DNA of 64,000 bases, taken from assembly GCF_001693385.1 (NCBI RefSeq), contig NZ_CP016428.1, forward strand, positions 7,616,001 through 7,680,000. Direction: 5' to 3'. The position numbers and the translations under genes are program-made. Of this stretch, positions 1-11,601 are shown piece after piece; within the stretch, counting starts at the first letter, position 1, and the number at the start of each line of letters is the position of its first letter. The notes beneath the pieces are model-generated. The model was not told where the DNA came from and made no database searches. It was given only the letters and a program-made list of their open reading frames with translations. The DNA is from Bradyrhizobium icense (GTDB lineage: Bacteria > Pseudomonadota > Alphaproteobacteria > Rhizobiales > Xanthobacteraceae).

Positions 1-296
1 GCTCGGGGCCGCTGGTCACCACTTTTGTTTTCCGGGTGCGCAATTTGCCCGCCGCTCTCTACAAGGCGCTCGGCGGCTTCGCCACCAACGGCGTCAACAT
101 GACCAAGCTGGAAAGCTACATGGTCGACGGCAATTTCTTTGCCACGCAATTCTATGCCGATGTCGACGGCCATCCCGACGACAAGGGCCTCGCCTTTGCG
201 CTGGAGGAATTGAAGTTCTTCTCGCGCGAGTTTCGTATCGTCGGCGTCTATCCGGCGCATCCGTTCCGCGCGACGTTCAGCGAGAAGCTGGATTGA
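1..296 (+). CDS. pheA: Prephenate dehydratase, C-terminal part (ACT domain)
   Basis: This is the 3' end of a gene that begins before the window; the reading frame is open from base 3 to the TGA at 294-296. Prephenate dehydratase converts prephenate to phenylpyruvate in phenylalanine biosynthesis. The visible part is the C-terminal regulatory ACT domain, recognisable from the strand beginning TFVFRVRNLPAALYKAL and the ESYMVDG segment, which in this family belong to the phenylalanine-binding allosteric site. The catalytic domain lies outside the window. The GTG at 36 is an internal valine, not a start. The identification rests on the ACT domain alone but the match to the family is strong. Confidence 0.9.
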   Translation, partial: SGPLVTTFVFRVRNLPAALYKALGGFATNGVNMTKLESYMVDGNFFATQFYADVDGHPDDKGLAFALEELKFFSREFRIVGVYPAHPFRATFSEKLD

Positions 297-305
297 GCAT
301 GGCTC

Positions 306-427
306 TGTCGCCCCTGCGAACGCAGGGACCCATACCGCGTGATCTATCGATGAAGCGCGGTGGCTGACGTTCGCTAAAGCAACTGCATTCGGTGGTTATG
401 GATCCCTGCGGTTCGCAGGGACGACAG
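306..427. repeat. Palindromic intergenic repeat, family A
   Basis: The two ends are inverted versions of each other: a hairpin with arms CCCTGCG/CGCAGGG near 312-327 and a matching GGGTTCG-like copy near 403-424. The inner segment with TACCGCGTGATCTATCGAT recurs in the copy broken by the IS at 52845-52953. Another copy lies at 16852-16973. It is non-coding and sits between pheA and the end of the convergent oxidoreductase gene. Confidence 0.75.
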
Positions 428-430
428 TCT

Positions 431-1450
431 TTACGCGGCGACTTTCTTCTCCAGCCCGAACGCATCCGCGAGCAGACTATACGACTTCTTGCGCGCGTCG
501 TGGTCGTAGACCGCCGTGATGATCATCAGTTCGTCCGGCTGGCTTGCCGTAATCATCGGCTGCAGCTTCGCCATGATGGTCGCGGGACTGCCGACAAACA
601 GGCGCGAACGGTTGCGCATGACCGAGGCGCGCTCGGCATCGGTGTAGTCATAGGCCAGCGCTTCCTCGACGCTCGGCAACGGCAAGTATTGTCCGCGGTC
701 GCGGCGGAGGCGGTTGAGATCCATCGAGGAAGCGAGCGTTTCGGCTTCCGCATCGGTCTCGGCGGCGACCGCTGCGACGGCGAGAATACCGTGGGGGGTT
801 TCCCGCCAGCCGGACGGCTTGAAGTGGCTGCGGTAGTTCGCCATCGCCGCAATCGCGTCGTAGGAAGCAAAATGGTGCGCGAATGCGAAGCCCATGCCGA
901 CTTGCGCCGCCAATTCCGAACTGTAGTCGGAGGAGCCGAGCAGCCAGATCGGCGGCAGCGGCGTATCGTCAGGCATCGCCACCACGTTGTTGTAGGGATG
1001 GCCGGCCGGAAAGCCGCGGGTCTCCCACAACACCAGTTCGCTCAGCCGTTCGAGAAAATCGTCGCCCTCGCGGCGATCGAGCCGGCTACGCAGCGCATGC
1101 GCTGTGGCGCCATCGGTACCGGGCGCGCGGCCGAGGCCGAGATCGATGCGGCCGGGAAACAGCGCCTCCAGCATCTTGAAACGTTCGGCCACGACCAGCG
1201 GCGCGTGGTTGGGCAGCATCACGCCGCCGGAGCCGACGCGGATGTTTTTGGTCACTGCGGCGATCTGGCCGATCATCAAATCAGGCGCGGGGCTCGCCAC
1301 CGACGCCAGATTGTGGTGCTCGGCGAGCCAGTAGCGGACATAGCCGAGCCCATCGACATGGCGCGCCAGATCGATGCTGTTCTGCAGCGCGGCGGCGGGT
1401 CTTGTGCCTGTGGTGACGACGGAGAGGTCGAGGACGGAAAGCGGGATCAT
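431..1450 (-). CDS. LLM-class flavin-dependent oxidoreductase (luciferase-like monooxygenase family)
   Basis: A 339-residue protein of the bacterial luciferase-like fold, single-domain subgroup related to E. coli YhbW. Family hallmarks visible are the N-terminal LSVLDLS strand, RYWLAEHHN near residue 40, the RVGSGGVMLPNHAPLVVAERF segment near 72-92 and the GRIDLGLGRAPGTD segment near 100. The family uses reduced flavin to oxidise small organic substrates; the substrate here cannot be told from sequence. It is transcribed alone, convergent with pheA and divergent from metF. The start at 1450 gives the conserved N-terminus of the subgroup. Function beyond the family level is unknown. Confidence 0.85.
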   Translation of the reverse strand: MIPLSVLDLSVVTTGTRPAAALQNSIDLARHVDGLGYVRYWLAEHHNLASVASPAPDLMIGQIAAVTKNIRVGSGGVMLPNHAPLVVAERFKMLEALFPGRIDLGLGRAPGTDGATAHALRSRLDRREGDDFLERLSELVLWETRGFPAGHPYNNVVAMPDDTPLPPIWLLGSSDYSSELAAQVGMGFAFAHHFASYDAIAAMANYRSHFKPSGWRETPHGILAVAAVAAETDAEAETLASSMDLNRLRRDRGQYLPLPSVEEALAYDYTDAERASVMRNRSRLFVGSPATIMAKLQPMITASQPDELMIITAVYDHDARKKSYSLLADAFGLEKKVAA

Positions 1451-1833
1451 GGCGATAAACTAGTGCGGCAATGGGAGGCGACAAAGAGCTGGCCGGCGCA
1501 GAGCAGGCCCGCGCTTGTGGGAAAAGGGGCGGCGTATCGTAACCCAAGAGTGGGACAAAATGTGACAAATTCGCCAATACGTACTTCTGCCCACCATGAA
1601 AGACACCCAAAACAGAAACGATCATTTTATCATCTCATTGTATTTACTCAATAAATTTGCAATGCGCAACAGCCCAACTACGTTTTAACTCAAGACAATA
1701 TTTTGCGTATTTTTCCGATATTGGGCTATTTCCCATCTCCAATGGGCTGTTTGATCGACCGTGTTTCGCTTATTTTAGCCCATCGTCGCTACGGCTGACG
1801 TCCGTCCATCGTTTCGGAGCTTTGTGAAGTGCC
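1451..1833 (+). promoter_or_regulatory. AT-rich leader/promoter region of metF-metH with four TGGGCT motifs
   Basis: A 383-base stretch without a convincing gene between the divergent oxidoreductase and metF genes. From about 1560 to 1770 it is much richer in A and T than its surroundings. It holds four copies of TGGGCT or its complement: 1672-1677 (complement, as AGCCCA at 1671-1676), 1722-1727, 1743-1748 and 1777-1782 (complement). A short direct repeat GGGACAAAATGTGACAAA lies near 1552-1570. I do not recognise a SAM or cobalamin riboswitch here. A role in control of methionine genes is inference from position. Confidence 0.45.
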
Positions 1834-2748
1834 ATGACCGAGGTTACGCACCCCGCTTTCGACGGCCATCGCGCTCTGCATTCGCCAAAGATCTCCTTCG
1901 AATTCTTTCCGCCCAAGACCGAAGAGATGGAGCGGAGCCTGTGGGAAACCATCAACCGGCTGGCGCCGCTCGCGCCCAATTTCGTCTCGGTGACCTATGG
2001 CGCCGGGGGATCGACCCGCGAGCGGACCCATTCGACCATCGCCCGCATCCTGAAAGAGACCAGCCTGGTCCCGGCAGCGCATCTGACCTGCGTCGGCGCG
2101 CCCAAGGGCGAGATCGACGACGTCGTGGCGCGCTATCACGAGATCGGCGTCCGCCATATCGTGGCGCTGCGCGGCGATCCCACCACCGGCATCGGCACCG
2201 CCTATCATGCGCATCCGGACGGCTATCAAAGCTCGCCCGACCTGATCGCCGGCATCAAGAAGCGCTATCCCGATATCGAAATCTCGGTTTCGGCCTATCC
2301 GGAGAAGCATCCGGAGAGCCCGACCATCGATGCCGATATCGATACGCTCAAGGCCAAGGTCGATGCCGGCGCGGCGCGCGCCATTACCCAAGTATTCTTC
2401 GATAACGACCTCTACTTCCGCTATCTCGACCGCGTCCGCGCCCGCGGCATCGATATTCCGGTAGTCCCCGGCATCATGCCGATGCACAATTTCAAGCAGG
2501 CTCGCAGCTTCGTGACCCGCGCCGGCACCACGGTGCCGGACTGGCTCGCCGACAAGTTCGAAGGCCTCGACGACGACGCCGAGACCCGCAAGCTCGTCGC
2601 CGCCACCGTTGCGGCCGGCCAGGTGCACAAACTCGCCAAGCACGGCGTCGACACCTTCCACTTCTACACCATGAACCGCGCGGACCTCGTGTTCGCGATC
2701 AGCCATTTGCTGGGCATCCGTCCCAATGGCGCACAGAAAGCCGCCTGA
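1834..2748 (+). CDS. metF: 5,10-methylenetetrahydrofolate reductase
   Basis: A 304-residue FAD-dependent TIM-barrel enzyme that reduces methylenetetrahydrofolate to 5-methyltetrahydrofolate, the methyl donor for methionine synthase. The family signatures are clear: [14 protein letters not shown] near residue 20, [14 protein letters not shown] near 52, LRGDPT near 113, AYPEKHPE near 150 and QVFFDND near 187. Length is normal for bacterial MetF (about 290-305). The next gene, metH, begins five bases after the stop, so the two are cotranscribed and supply and use the same methyl group. The start at 1834 follows a weak GTGAAGTGCC leader; no strong ribosome binding site is visible. Confidence 0.96.
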   Translation: MTEVTHPAFDGHRALHSPKISFEFFPPKTEEMERSLWETINRLAPLAPNFVSVTYGAGGSTRERTHSTIARILKETSLVPAAHLTCVGAPKGEIDDVVARYHEIGVRHIVALRGDPTTGIGTAYHAHPDGYQSSPDLIAGIKKRYPDIEISVSAYPEKHPESPTIDADIDTLKAKVDAGAARAITQVFFDNDLYFRYLDRVRARGIDIPVVPGIMPMHNFKQARSFVTRAGTTVPDWLADKFEGLDDDAETRKLVAATVAAGQVHKLAKHGVDTFHFYTMNRADLVFAISHLLGIRPNGAQKAA

Positions 2749-2752
2749 TCCG

Positions 2753-6604
<3,852 letters not shown>

Positions 6605-6606
6605 CT

Positions 6607-6692
6607 TGTCATCACCGGGCTTGACCCGGTGATCCATCTTCAAGAGAGTTTTCGTGAAGCGATGGATGCCCGGGTCAAACCCGGGCATGACG
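6607..6692. repeat. Palindromic intergenic repeat, family G
   Basis: Inverted ends: CATCACCGGGCTTGACCCGG at the left and CCCGGGTCAAACCCGGGCATGAC at the right form nested hairpins between metH and the glutathione transferase gene. A related left end, CATCGCCCGGCTTGACC, occurs at 14169. It may also act as a transcription end for metFH, though no T-run follows. Confidence 0.65.
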
Positions 6693-6705
6693 GAGTGCGC
6701 CTCCC

Positions 6706-7368
6706 ATGAAATTCTTCTCCTTCTGGCGATCGCTGGCGAGCTTTCGCGTGCGCATCGCGCTCAATCTGAAAAACGTGCCGGCCGAAGTGATCTTCGTCGA
6801 CATCGACGCCAACGCGCATCGCGATCCCGAATATCGCCGGGTCAATCCGCAGATGGCGCTGCCGGCCCTGGTCGAGGATGACGGCACCACGCTGTTCCAG
6901 TCGCTCGCCATCCTCGAATATCTCGATGAGAAATACCCCTCCCCGCCGCTGCTGCCCACTGACCTCGCCGGCCGCGCGCGCATCCGCGCGCTGGCGCTGA
7001 TGGTTGCCTGCGAGGGACACCCGCTCTTGACGCCGCGGGTGCGCCGCTATCTCGACCACGAGCTGAATCTGCGCGACACGCAGCAAGCGGCATGGCGGCG
7101 GCACTGGATCGTGGAAACGCTGGCGGCACTCGAGGGGCACCTCGCTGATAACAAGGACACCGGAAAATTCTGTTATGGCGATGCGCCGACAATCGCCGAT
7201 ATCTGTATGGTCGGCCATGTCACCGCTGCGCTGAACCAGCAAGTCAATCTGGCGACCTATCCGACGGTGAAGCGCATTTTCGAGACCGCGATGGCGCTGC
7301 CGGAATTTGAGAAAGCACATCCGCTGGCGCAGCCGGATACGCCGGAGGCGATGCGGGCGAAGGGGTAA
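6706..7368 (+). CDS. maiA: Zeta-class glutathione transferase, maleylacetoacetate isomerase-like
   Basis: A 220-residue two-domain glutathione transferase. The N-terminus, SFWRSLASFRVRIALNLK, is the zeta-class motif (usually SSxSxRVRIAL) holding the catalytic serine; here the motif reads SLASF, so the exact catalytic Ser assignment is less certain. NPQMALPALVEDDG and LFQSLAILEYLDE form the glutathione site, and DAPTIADICMV near 165 is the C-domain signature. Maleylacetoacetate isomerases convert maleylacetoacetate to fumarylacetoacetate in tyrosine or homogentisate breakdown; homogentisate genes are not seen beside it, so the exact substrate is inference. It stands as a single gene between palindromic repeats. 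Confidence 0.8.
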   Translation: MKFFSFWRSLASFRVRIALNLKNVPAEVIFVDIDANAHRDPEYRRVNPQMALPALVEDDGTTLFQSLAILEYLDEKYPSPPLLPTDLAGRARIRALALMVACEGHPLLTPRVRRYLDHELNLRDTQQAAWRRHWIVETLAALEGHLADNKDTGKFCYGDAPTIADICMVGHVTAALNQQVNLATYPTVKRIFETAMALPEFEKAHPLAQPDTPEAMRAKG

Positions 7369-7383
7369 CCGGCGAAGGTGTTT

Positions 7384-7540
7384 CACCCTCCCCTGGAGGG
7401 GGAGGGTCGGCTCACATGGAGCGCAGCGAAATGTGAGACGGGGCGGGGTGATCTCTCAACTCGGGCGGTGTTGGACGTGGAAAGACCGTCACCCCGCCCC
7501 GCCGCTGCGCGGCGACCCTCCCCCTCCAGGGGAGGGTGAA
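7384..7540. repeat. Palindromic intergenic repeat, family B, copy 1
   Basis: Ends are long inverted repeats: ACCCTCCCCTGGAGGGGGAG at the left and its complement CTCCCCCTCCAGGGGAGGGT at the right, each itself partly palindromic, with a GC-rich centre containing GGGCGGGGTGA and TCACCCCGCCCCG. Further copies are at 13191-13352 and 41651-41823. No coding capacity; resembles a miniature mobile or REP-like unit. Confidence 0.8.
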
Positions 7541-7655
7541 GAGCCCTCACCCCTTCGGCGCGGCCAGCGGCTCCTGAAAAAATCGCGAAAACAACCCCAT
7601 GCAAAGTAGGATTGGGCTGGCTCCGCCGCCGTGGCCGGGCCCGGCTCCGCCGAGT

Positions 7656-8285
7656 TCAATCGCCGCTCGGCGGCGCCAGCGGCTGCACGATTTCCTGGAA
7701 CGGCGGCAGCGCCTCGCAAGCGGCGGAATGCGCCTTCAGCGCCGGATAGCGCGCGTCGAACAGCGCCGGATGCGCCTCGCCGACGAAGCGCAGCACGCAG
7801 GCGACGGCGATATCGGCGTGGCCGACTTTCTCGCCGAACCAATAGGGCGTCTTCACCGCGGCGCGCTCCTTCTCCAGCACCTCCAGCACGCCCGCGATCT
7901 GGGCCTTGCAGCGCTCGACCCAGAGATCGAGCTGCTCCTTGCGCAACACGCGCTCGTACAGCAGGCTGACGCCCTTGTCGCCGAGCCCCATCGCCAGCGC
8001 GCAAATCCGCAAATGTCGCCAGCGCGCCTCGCCGCTCCGCGCGATCATCGCCTTCTCGGGTCCTATGCGATCGTCGAGATAATCCAGGATCATCGCGCTT
8101 TCGATCAGCGCCTCCCCGCCATCAAGCACCAGCGTCGGCACCCGGCGCAGCGGATTATAGGGCGCGATCTTGTCGGCATCGCCGAAGGTCGACCACGGCT
8201 TGTGCTCGAAGTCGATGCCATAGAGCCGCATCGCGATGGCGACGCGGCGGACGAACGGGGAGTCGTATTGGCCGATCAGGATCAT
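7656..8285 (-). CDS. Glutathione S-transferase family protein
   Basis: A 209-residue glutathione transferase. The N-terminal thioredoxin-like domain begins MILIGQYDSPFVRRVAIAMRLYGI, with the glutathione-site segments NPLRRVPTLVLDGG and ALIESAMILDYLDD; the C-terminal helical domain carries GHADIAVACVLRF near 157. The start at 8285 gives the conserved N-terminus; an upstream in-frame extension is rejected because it runs into the palindromic repeat at 8337-8434. Members of this type detoxify electrophiles with glutathione. The substrate is unknown. It is convergent with the maiA-like gene across a family B repeat. Confidence 0.85.
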   Translation of the reverse strand: MILIGQYDSPFVRRVAIAMRLYGIDFEHKPWSTFGDADKIAPYNPLRRVPTLVLDGGEALIESAMILDYLDDRIGPEKAMIARSGEARWRHLRICALAMGLGDKGVSLLYERVLRKEQLDLWVERCKAQIAGVLEVLEKERAAVKTPYWFGEKVGHADIAVACVLRFVGEAHPALFDARYPALKAHSAACEALPPFQEIVQPLAPPSGD

Positions 8286-8336
8286 TTTGCTTTTTACCAC
8301 TCTTCGGGGCGGACGGAATCGCCAGTGTAATGGACT

Positions 8337-8434
8337 GTCATACCCCGCGAAAGCGGATATCCGGTACGCTACGGCGGTTCGGTTCTGTCGCAACGTCTCT
8401 GGAATACTGGACCCCGCCTTCGCGGGGATGACAG
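8337..8434. repeat. Palindromic intergenic repeat, family C, copy 1
   Basis: Left end GTCATACCCCGCGAAAGCGG and right end CCCCGCCTTCGCGGGGATGAC are inverted relatives, with TCTCTGGAATACTGGACCCC inside. The same pattern recurs at 14169-14270, 15493-15585 and 46721-46823. Confidence 0.75.
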
Positions 8435-8459
8435 CCGAGGATGAGGATGCGCTACTGCT

Positions 8460-9053
8460 TCACTCAATCACCGGCACATGCCGCGCAACCTCGCGCGGTG
8501 CGGTGCCGTCGAGCCGGGGATCGTCGGTGATCTCGATCTGGCGCCGGAAGGCGCGAAAGCCCGAGCGCTGGTAGAAGGCGAGTGCGGCGGGGTGGTCGAA
8601 GGTGCAGGTGTGCAGCCAGACGCGGGCAACCGGCCGCGACCAGGCGATCTCCAGCGCGCGGTTCATCAGCCAGCGGCCGGCGCCGGTTCCGACCAGTTTT
8701 GCGGTGACGCCGAACATGCCGATTTCGCACTGGCCGGGCTCGCGAAAATCCAGCTCGAGCAGGCCCTCGTCGCGGCCGTTATCGACCAGCGCGTAGACTT
8801 CGAGCTGCGGCGAGTGAAGCCGTGCCGCGAGTTCGGCGTCCGCCATCTGCATCCGCGAGAACCACAGCCATTCCTCGCCGACGCGACGATAGAGATCGCG
8901 AAACCAATCGAGCGGCGGCGTCTCGACTCGGCGCAGTGACCACGCTCGGGGTTGATCGAAGCGCAGCGCGGGACGCGTGGTCATTTCCAGATGCGTGACG
9001 ATGGCGGCAATTTTGCCGGCGGGAACGTCCGAACAGCCGTCGGGCAGCATCAT
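8460..9053 (-). CDS. GNAT-family N-acetyltransferase
   Basis: A 197-residue GNAT protein that would transfer an acetyl group from acetyl-CoA to an amine. The acetyl-CoA-binding motif A is GMFGVTAKLVGTGAGRWLMNRAL near residues 115-135, a variant of the usual Q/RxxGxG/A loop. Motif B follows as VWLHTCTFDHPAALAFYQRSGF near 145-166. The substrate is unknown. The start at 9053 follows a GGGGGAG ribosome binding site; a later ATG at 8984 would still leave the whole domain. It lies just downstream of, and on the same strand as, the low-GC zeta-DnaB gene but looks like normal host-composition sequence. Confidence 0.85.
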   Translation of the reverse strand: MMLPDGCSDVPAGKIAAIVTHLEMTTRPALRFDQPRAWSLRRVETPPLDWFRDLYRRVGEEWLWFSRMQMADAELAARLHSPQLEVYALVDNGRDEGLLELDFREPGQCEIGMFGVTAKLVGTGAGRWLMNRALEIAWSRPVARVWLHTCTFDHPAALAFYQRSGFRAFRRQIEITDDPRLDGTAPREVARHVPVIE

Positions 9054-9089
9054 CCAGCGCTACTCCCCCTCTTAGCACTCGCGCTCGTA

Positions 9090-11279
9090 CTACGTAGCGA
9101 GATCACTAAATGAACCAATGTTCGCCTCAAACATTAGGTTTATCGTACCGGTGGCTCCGTTTCGCTGCTTAGCAACTATGAGCTCTGCTAGGCCAAAACT
9201 CAATTCCATCTCCGAAACCCATTTCGAATACTCGTAACTGTCCGGCGGCGGCTCTTCCTGGGCAAGATAGTAATCATCTCGGTGTAGAAACATAATCACA
9301 TCGGCGTCCTGTTCGATCGCGCCCCTGTCGTTGAATTCCTCTAGACGAGGTCGCTTATCTCTCCGTCTTTCAACCTTCGACGGCAGTTGTGCTAGAACCA
9401 GGATCGGAATAGCCAAATCTTTAGCAAGTTTCTTAAGTTCGCGGGTTACTTGTAGAGAACGGCTCCTTGATTCTCCAAAATTCGTGCGGGCGGCTACCCG
9501 CAACAGTTCGAGATTATCGATAATCAACAAATCAAGTCCCTTCTGAGATTTGAGTCGATGAGCTCGAGCCGCAAGTTGCTCAATTGAAAGAGCCGTAGTT
9601 TCATCAATGAAAAAGGGAAGGGCTTGAAATTCGATGGCTTGATCGCGGATGATTTCGAATTCCTTCTCGGAAATTGCGCCGCCACGAATAACACCGATCG
9701 GAATTCTGCCTTGCTGTGAGATAACTCGCGTTGCGATTTGCTCCGAGGACATCTCTAGCGAAAAAAGTCCCACGACACCGCCATCGACGGTCGTTTTACT
9801 TCCATCCTCGCGGACCTCCGTTCTCCATGACCTTGCAACGTTGTAGGCGATATTGGTAGCCAAGGCTGATTTGCCGATGCCGGGGCGACTAGCTAAGACT
9901 ATTAGCTCTGAGGGCTGCAACCCGACGATCTTGCGGTCAACGTCAACAAACCCCGTTTTGAGGCCTGGCCCCGTGCGTACAAAAGCGCGGGCTGCCGAAT
10001 CGAGTGCACCTACCAACGCTCTGGAAAACTGATGAAGACCTTGTGTCAGCGGCGGCTGGAACGGCAACGCTGGCTCGCGAGCATCATTGCTTCTGGCCTC
10101 AGTGAGCCGATCGAGCTCTAACCTCGCCTGCTCGATCTGCGTCATGGGTGACGAATCGACCCGCTCATCGCAAGCGGCACTTACTATATTTTCGCCGAGA
10201 CGGATTAGTTCACGACGTAGTGAAAGCTCGAAGACTATCCGTGCATTCTCACGCGCCTCGGCTAGCGTTACCGCCTCTGTCTCAAGAACATTGAGATACT
10301 GCCCAACGGTCAAGCCGCCTAGGTCGGCATCCACTGGAACAGACTTTCCGACTGCTTCCAACGTTATTCTCTCGCCGGCTTGCGCCAAACTAACCGCTGC
10401 TTGAAGTATCACTTGATGGATTGGTTCGAAGAAGTGTCGCGGCTCAAGAGACCCTAAGAGATCGGGTAGTGCTTCACTATTGGCGATGACAGCGCCCAAA
10501 ACACGCTGCTCGGCCTCGATGCTATGAGGTATGGGACTATGATCGGCCTGCACCAGCGTAGCGATCGCCCCAGGCGTGCTTCTGTCAGCCTTTATCTCAA
10601 GCGGCAGAGTAACAACTGATCCAACGTCGGGTTTGCTACGAAAGTTTGCATAGCTATCGAAAGGATTCGTGCCGATCGGATCTAGCACAAACCGCTTCAG
10701 CCAAGCCGGCGGGACACCGATCTGCTCGCTCTGAGGCAGACGTCCACTTCTTGTTGCACTTCGATGATATACTAATCGCGGGACAGTATTAATCGTTCCA
10801 ATTGTGCTGTTATCAAAGATATAGGAGCGATCGGATGACCTTATCGCCTGCTGCAGCAAATTCATTGTGCGGAGCCAGCGCTCGCGAACTTTATCTTCAG
10901 GAACCGCGTGGCCTCCTTGAGCAACGCGGAGAGCCACACGCTCGACATTGGTCTGGGGATCGTCGGTGCCTACAAAATACAACAGAACTGTATAGTCCGC
11001 CTCCTTCGCTCTCACCAATATGTCAACCTTGGACGGATGAGACATTACTGTCTCAAAGCTGAAGCTTCGCTTCGCCCGTATGCAAGCGTCTCTTCGACTG
11101 TCAGCGATTGCTTGAGCTTCTCTGGTGCGCTCAGCGAGCGTGCCGCTCAATTCAGCGGCTATTTCGTCGGGGTTGATATACTCGCCTAGATCAACGCCGT
11201 TTGCTAACAGATGTCGAGTAAGAGTCGTTTTTCCGGCTCCGTTAGGACCGGCAACCATAAGCAGAAACGGTTCGCTCAA
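9090..11279 (-). CDS. Zeta-toxin-like (COG4185) kinase fused to a DnaB-type helicase
   Basis: One uninterrupted 729-codon frame joins two normally separate proteins. Residues 1-205 form a zeta-toxin/COG4185 P-loop kinase: Walker A GPNGAGKT at 11-18, NPDEIA with Asp38, FETVMSHPSK near 75, and RVAQGGHAVPEDKVRERW near 118-135. Residues 250-352 are a DnaB N-terminal domain (HSIEAEQRVLGAVI onward). Residues 438-729 are the RecA-like DnaB helicase domain: Walker A RPGIGKS at 465-471, FSLEMS at 506-511, Walker B LLIIDNLEL with Asp588 (family norm is DYLQL), GAIEQDADVIMF and AKQRNGATGT. Zeta enzymes phosphorylate sugar-nucleotide targets; DnaB unwinds the replication fork. Start is TTG with a GGAG site seven bases upstream. 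Base composition is clearly lower in GC than both neighbours. The joint function is unknown. Confidence 0.88.
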   Translation of the reverse strand: MSEPFLLMVAGPNGAGKTTLTRHLLANGVDLGEYINPDEIAAELSGTLAERTREAQAIADSRRDACIRAKRSFSFETVMSHPSKVDILVRAKEADYTVLLYFVGTDDPQTNVERVALRVAQGGHAVPEDKVRERWLRTMNLLQQAIRSSDRSYIFDNSTIGTINTVPRLVYHRSATRSGRLPQSEQIGVPPAWLKRFVLDPIGTNPFDSYANFRSKPDVGSVVTLPLEIKADRSTPGAIATLVQADHSPIPHSIEAEQRVLGAVIANSEALPDLLGSLEPRHFFEPIHQVILQAAVSLAQAGERITLEAVGKSVPVDADLGGLTVGQYLNVLETEAVTLAEARENARIVFELSLRRELIRLGENIVSAACDERVDSSPMTQIEQARLELDRLTEARSNDAREPALPFQPPLTQGLHQFSRALVGALDSAARAFVRTGPGLKTGFVDVDRKIVGLQPSELIVLASRPGIGKSALATNIAYNVARSWRTEVREDGSKTTVDGGVVGLFSLEMSSEQIATRVISQQGRIPIGVIRGGAISEKEFEIIRDQAIEFQALPFFIDETTALSIEQLAARAHRLKSQKGLDLLIIDNLELLRVAARTNFGESRSRSLQVTRELKKLAKDLAIPILVLAQLPSKVERRRDKRPRLEEFNDRGAIEQDADVIMFLHRDDYYLAQEEPPPDSYEYSKWVSEMELSFGLAELIVAKQRNGATGTINLMFEANIGSFSDLAT

Positions 11280-11298
11280 AAATAAGCTCCAACCGATT

Positions 11299-11532
11299 TT
11301 AAGCTACGGAACGCCCCGCTTTTTGTTTGGCAGAAGCATTATCGTTTGGAAGGTCAGCGACAGGGCCTAAATCTTCGATACGACCGTCCGGATAGTATCG
11401 TATTCTGCGGCCATCCCGTGAGCCAGTGACAGAATGACCTGCTGCAAACGCCTTCCGGGTCGCAGTAGACCATGCCCCGCTTGCGAGAGCGGCCAAATCG
11501 GTTGCCGTTAGATCTGTTACCTTCTTGGTCAT
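11299..11532 (-). CDS. Small protein upstream of the zeta-DnaB fusion; candidate antitoxin
   Basis: A 77-residue protein beginning MTKKVTDLTATDLAALAS, followed by a helical stretch and a GSRDGRRIRYYPDGRIEDLG segment that looks like a small beta hairpin. It ends 19 bases before the TTG start of the zeta-DnaB gene on the same strand, the usual spacing of toxin-antitoxin pairs. I recall small proteins of this kind beside COG4185 kinases, but no antitoxin function has been shown from sequence. No strong ribosome binding site is visible; an in-frame start at 11547 would add five residues. It shares the low-GC composition of the fusion gene. The antitoxin role is inference. Confidence 0.7.
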   Translation of the reverse strand: MTKKVTDLTATDLAALASGAWSTATRKAFAAGHSVTGSRDGRRIRYYPDGRIEDLGPVADLPNDNASAKQKAGRSVA

Positions 11533-11601
11533 GTGCGCAGTATACATTGCTGCATCGGCAAAATATAGGAGGTAATCGTTAAGTTTGGGTCTTCGAGGTC
11601 C

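Noticed and set aside
306..427. CRISPR-like repeats
   Set aside because: The repeats are isolated palindromic elements in gene gaps, not regularly spaced direct repeats with spacers, and no cas gene is present.
1451..1833. SAM or cobalamin riboswitch ahead of metF-metH
   Set aside because: I could not find the conserved core of either class by eye; a covariance search would be decisive.
2726..2752. Upstream ATG for metH overlapping the end of metF
   Set aside because: The ATG at 2753 is directly after the metF stop and gives the natural N-terminus.
8286..8393. N-terminal extension of the GST gene upstream of 8285
   Set aside because: It reads through a palindromic repeat and lacks any conserved residue; the fold begins at MILIGQYDS.
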